Positions 5,434-8,168 of a DNA stretch of 8,168 nt are shown here, piece by piece (positions within the stretch are counted from its first letter, which is position 1; each line of letters opens with the position of its first letter). The stretch is from Verrucomicrobiales bacterium (lineage in GTDB: Bacteria; Verrucomicrobiota; Verrucomicrobiia; Verrucomicrobiales; DEV007). The notes under the pieces were generated by a model, which made no database searches, was not told the DNA's origin, and saw nothing but the letters and a program-made list of their open reading frames with translations. Location of the stretch: contig JALRFZ010000229.1 of the NCBI GenBank assembly GCA_023253615.1, positions 1 through 8,168 on the forward strand, given 5' to 3'. The position numbers and the translations under genes were made by a program.

Positions 5434-6981
5434 ATGAAACCCGCCGTTCTTCTCGTCCTCGCGCTGGCGGCTTCCGCCACGGCCGCCGAACCGATCCAGA
5501 TCGGCAAGGAGCGCCAGTTGTTCCTCGATGACCACCTCATCGAGCACACCGAGCATCTCGTCCGCCGGGTCCAGCCGGCGAAGAAACACGAGGCCAATCC
5601 GCTGATCGTGCCGAAGGAGGCGTGGGAGCCCGAAGGCTACGTGGTGCCGAGCGTGCTCTACGACGAGGAGGAAAAGCTCTTCAAACTGTGGGCCGACGGC
5701 TACGGGATCGGCGTCTTCTATTTCACGAGCAAGGATGGCATCCACTGGGATCGACCCGCGCTGCGGCTCTTTCCCGAGTTCGATTCCGGACCGACCAATC
5801 GCGTCATCCTCAGCGGCAGCGAGATCGATGTCGAGGATGCCCCGCCGGACAAACTCGACTACATGCGGTCGCGCGAGGCGGGCTGGCGCTACTTCGGACA
5901 TGCCAGCGGGGTCATCAAGGACCCGCGCGAAACCGACCCTGCGAAACGCTACAAGATGGCCTTCCTCTGGATCAACCGGCAGCACCAGCCGCCCGGTGCG
6001 ACCCGCGCGGGCAAGTTCATCGCCATGGGCGCGGCCTTCAGTCCCGACGGAATCCACTGGACTCCGGTGAACGAACCCGTCTGCCTGGCCACCGTCGATC
6101 TGCCCTTCCACATCAACTACGACGAGAAACGCCGCCGCTGGGTGCTCTACGGGCGCATCACCGGCGTGGTCTCCGAGGAAAAGAAGACCGCCCACGCCTC
6201 GGATCCGAACCTGCAATACAACATGGGCCGCGCCGTGATCCGTTGCGAGAGCGAGGACTTCCTCCACTGGACGCCGGAGAAGGGCGACCTCGTGATGGCC
6301 AGTGACGCCCGCGACAGCACCCTGACCGAAATCTACGACCTGCGCAGCGTGCCCTACGCGGGACTTCACCTCGGCTTCGTCCACGCCTTCATCAACGAAC
6401 CGGACCACGTCGCCCTGCCCATCCAGCTCGCAGTGAGTCGCGACAACCGCACCTGGCAGCGGCTCGACGACCGCTCGCCCTTTCTCGGCAACGGCGACCT
6501 CGGCGAATGGGACCGCGGCGTCATCTCGCCCCCGACGAGCGATCCGGTCGCGGTAGGCGACGAGCTGCGCTTTTATTACACCGGCAGGAACACGCTGCAC
6601 AGCACGCGGTGGAAATTCGAGGACAATCCCAAGCTCCTCGGCCACATCGCGCCCTTCCGCGGTTCCCTTGGTCTCGCCACGATCCGGCGCGACCGCTTCG
6701 TCGCGATGGAGGGCAACTTCCGGCCCGGCATCCTGCGGACGAAACCCTTTGTCCACGAGGGTTCCGTCCTCCATGTCAACGCCGCGGTGCCCTTCGGCAT
6801 CCTCACCGTGAGCCTGCTCGACGAGTCGGGCCAGCCCCTGCAAAAGGTGACGATCCAGGGACGCGACGACACCGCCATCGCCCTTCCGGAACTGACCAAG
6901 ATCGCCGGTCGCAAAGGACAGCTGGTGCGTCTGGAGTTCGGGGTGCAGAACGGCCGACTCTTTTCGTTTTGGATCGAATGA
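5434..6981 (+). CDS. Secreted beta-propeller protein, GH32/GH43-like, uncharacterised
   Basis: This 515-residue exported protein resembles the five-bladed propeller proteins (GH32/GH43/GH-like superfamily) that are abundant and mostly uncharacterised in Verrucomicrobiota and Planctomycetota. A signal peptide (MKPAVLLVLALAASATAAEP) is cut near residue 18-19. The family-type opening QLFLDDHLIE follows at 29-38. Four blade motifs of the form S-x-D-x-x-x-W are seen: SKDGIHWDRP (99-108), SPDGIHWTPV (203-212), SEDFLHWTPE (273-282) and SRDNRTWQRL (335-344). Conserved-looking acidic and aromatic residues include the GEWDRGVISPP block (357-367). The C-terminal 75 residues, from about 440, look like a small beta-sandwich (LTVSLLDESGQPLQ). 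I took the ATG at 5434, 4 bases after the upstream stop, since the signal peptide begins there; an in-frame ATG at 5404 lies inside the upstream gene. The stop overlaps the next start as ATGA. Activity (glycosidase, lyase or binding) cannot be assigned. Confidence 0.85.
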   Translation: MKPAVLLVLALAASATAAEPIQIGKERQLFLDDHLIEHTEHLVRRVQPAKKHEANPLIVPKEAWEPEGYVVPSVLYDEEEKLFKLWADGYGIGVFYFTSKDGIHWDRPALRLFPEFDSGPTNRVILSGSEIDVEDAPPDKLDYMRSREAGWRYFGHASGVIKDPRETDPAKRYKMAFLWINRQHQPPGATRAGKFIAMGAAFSPDGIHWTPVNEPVCLATVDLPFHINYDEKRRRWVLYGRITGVVSEEKKTAHASDPNLQYNMGRAVIRCESEDFLHWTPEKGDLVMASDARDSTLTEIYDLRSVPYAGLHLGFVHAFINEPDHVALPIQLAVSRDNRTWQRLDDRSPFLGNGDLGEWDRGVISPPTSDPVAVGDELRFYYTGRNTLHSTRWKFEDNPKLLGHIAPFRGSLGLATIRRDRFVAMEGNFRPGILRTKPFVHEGSVLHVNAAVPFGILTVSLLDESGQPLQKVTIQGRDDTAIALPELTKIAGRKGQLVRLEFGVQNGRLFSFWIE

Positions 6982-8168
6982 GGATTTTCCCCGCAGCGAT
7001 GAAACGGTTCCTCTTTATCATTCCCTGTCTCCTCGCCTCGATCGAGGCGGCCGAAGTCGTCGTGGTCGACGACCACCGCTCCGATCATGTCATTCACCAC
7101 GCCCCCGGGGCCGACACCACGACGGTGCTGGCGGCCCGTGAATTGCAGCGGGGCATCCAGAACGCCACCGGCGTGATGCTGCCCATCGTCACCGACACAC
7201 CGGCCGGACCGGCTCTGCGGCTCCTTTCCGAACCGACACTGCCGCAGGATGCCTTCGAGATCCGGAGCGAAGGACGCGATTTGATCTTCGCGGGCAATGA
7301 CACTCAGACCGGCGCCGCGGGCGATACCTGGTTTGTCCCCAGTCAGGGAGTCTACTTCGGCGTGGTCGAGTTCCTCGAGCGTTTTCTCGACGCCCGCTGG
7401 CTTTTGCCCGGTGAATGGGGCGAGGCAATCCCGCCTCGCGAGGAACTGCGCGTCGCGCTCGACGAGCCTCTCCGCGGTTCGCCCGGCTTCGCCGTGCGCC
7501 AGCTCGCCTACGTCGGCGAGAGCGATCCGAACTGGCCGGGACGGCCGAAATCCGAGACGACCAACTGGATGCGCCGGCATCGCCTGACCAACGCCTTCCA
7601 TCCGCATGTCGCCGGATACGGCCACTCGTGGGACGATTACCTGAAGCCCGCCGACATGGAGGCGCATCCCGAATGGAAATCGACCCGGGGCGACGCGGTG
7701 CGCAACGGCAAGGTCGCCTTTTTCTGCACCACGGCACCGGGCCTCGTCGATCTCTTCGCCGCCCGCGTCATCGAGTCGATGGACCGGAATCCGAACCGCC
7801 CCATGTCCTCGATCTCGCCGACCGACGGCGGCGGCTTCTGCGATTGCGACCGCTGCAAGCAACTCATCGGCACCGATCCCCATGGAAAGCCGAGCCACGT
7901 CCTCGCCATCCTGACCTTCTACCAACAGGTCGCCGCGATCGTCGCCCGCGAGAGGCCCGGCCGCCGCCTCGGTGGTTTCGTCTATTACAACTACCAGTAT
8001 CCCCCGGAGCATCCGCCCGCCCTGCCCGAAAACCTCTCCCTCTGCTGGGCGCCGCTGAACTACTACGGCTACGGCCTCCTCAAGCCCGTCTACCGCGAGG
8101 AGTTTGAAGGCCCCATGAAACAGTGGGCGGAGATCGCGCCGCGCTTCACCTATCACAACTACTCGACC
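6978..8168 (+). CDS. DUF4838 domain-containing secreted protein, 3'-truncated by the window edge
   Basis: The frame is open from 6978 to the last base, 397 codons, with no stop, so the gene continues outside the window; family members are often about 600-800 residues. DUF4838 proteins are predicted glycoside-hydrolase-like enzymes with an N-terminal GH20/GH67-like alpha-beta domain and a TIM-barrel-like core, mostly without known activity. A signal peptide is visible (KRFLFIIPCLLASIEAAE). The stretch VYFGVVEFLERFLDARWLLP (125-144), followed by GEWGEAIP, is the family's typical N-domain end. NAFHPHVAGYGHSWDDY (205-221) and SPTDGGGFCDCDRCK (280-294), with C288, C290 and C293, mark the core domain. 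The ATG at 6978 overlaps the previous stop by 4 bases. The ATG at 6999 (MKRF) gives a cleaner signal peptide and has GAGGA 14 bases upstream, so it is a real alternative. It is the third member of the secreted cluster. Family call is good; function unknown. Confidence 0.84.
   Translation, partial: MRIFPAAMKRFLFIIPCLLASIEAAEVVVVDDHRSDHVIHHAPGADTTTVLAARELQRGIQNATGVMLPIVTDTPAGPALRLLSEPTLPQDAFEIRSEGRDLIFAGNDTQTGAAGDTWFVPSQGVYFGVVEFLERFLDARWLLPGEWGEAIPPREELRVALDEPLRGSPGFAVRQLAYVGESDPNWPGRPKSETTNWMRRHRLTNAFHPHVAGYGHSWDDYLKPADMEAHPEWKSTRGDAVRNGKVAFFCTTAPGLVDLFAARVIESMDRNPNRPMSSISPTDGGGFCDCDRCKQLIGTDPHGKPSHVLAILTFYQQVAAIVARERPGRRLGGFVYYNYQYPPEHPPALPENLSLCWAPLNYYGYGLLKPVYREEFEGPMKQWAEIAPRFTYHNYST

Noticed and set aside
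4548..5597. A 349-codon minus-strand open frame opposite the esterase
   Set aside because: The esterase has a full catalytic triad arrangement and signal peptide; the antisense frame has no family features.
5419..6843. A 474-codon minus-strand open frame opposite the propeller gene
   Set aside because: Low-complexity Val/Ala/Asp/Gly-rich translation typical of the antisense frame of a GC-rich gene. The plus strand has a signal peptide and blade repeats.
6576..8156. A 526-codon minus-strand open frame across the propeller end and the DUF4838 gene
   Set aside because: It spans two genes on the opposite strand and has no recognisable motif; the plus-strand DUF4838 frame is uninterrupted to the window end.

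Overview
The window is GC-rich bacterial chromosome with almost no non-coding space. It combines the end of the ribosomal 'alpha' operon (rpoA-rplQ) with three secreted proteins of types that are common in Verrucomicrobiota and Planctomycetota: an HGGGW carbohydrate-esterase-like hydrolase, a GH32/43-like propeller and a DUF4838 protein. I favour a verrucomicrobial organism on the character of RplQ and of these secreted proteins. That is inference from recognition, not from a search.

Layout. (1) Positions 3-1150, plus strand: the 3' two thirds of rpoA, then rplQ, closed by a textbook intrinsic terminator (11-bp perfect stem, GCAA tetraloop, T run). (2) Positions 1182-4383, minus strand, convergent with rplQ: a tightly coupled operon read as glcD -> glcF -> MauE/DoxX-like membrane protein. 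Both junctions are 4-base ATGA overlaps. GlcD is the FAD subunit and GlcF the Fe-S/CCG subunit of a glycolate/D-lactate-type 2-hydroxyacid dehydrogenase. No glcE lies between or beside them. The third gene encodes a small four-helix membrane protein with a CGCFG motif. (3) Positions 4384-4556: a 173-bp divergent intergenic region, the only sizeable non-coding stretch, with a 10-bp direct repeat. (4) Positions 4557-8168, plus strand: a secreted alpha/beta hydrolase, a secreted beta-propeller protein and a DUF4838 protein cut by the window end. Spacings are 4 bases and a 4-base overlap, so this is another operon, probably for extracellular or periplasmic glycan breakdown.

How they work together. 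The first block is core transcription/translation machinery. The second would oxidise a 2-hydroxyacid and pass electrons through flavin and Fe-S centres to the membrane; the small redox-type membrane protein is a plausible but unproven partner. The third looks like a small carbohydrate-processing cluster: an esterase to remove acyl groups and two candidate glycan-binding or glycan-cleaving proteins. No RNA genes, CRISPR arrays, insertion sequences or phage genes were seen. The most unusual points are the glcD-glcF-MauE unit without glcE, the terminator hairpin that is also the 3' coding end of the opposite gene, the long RpoA tail, and the uncharacterised three-gene secreted cluster.
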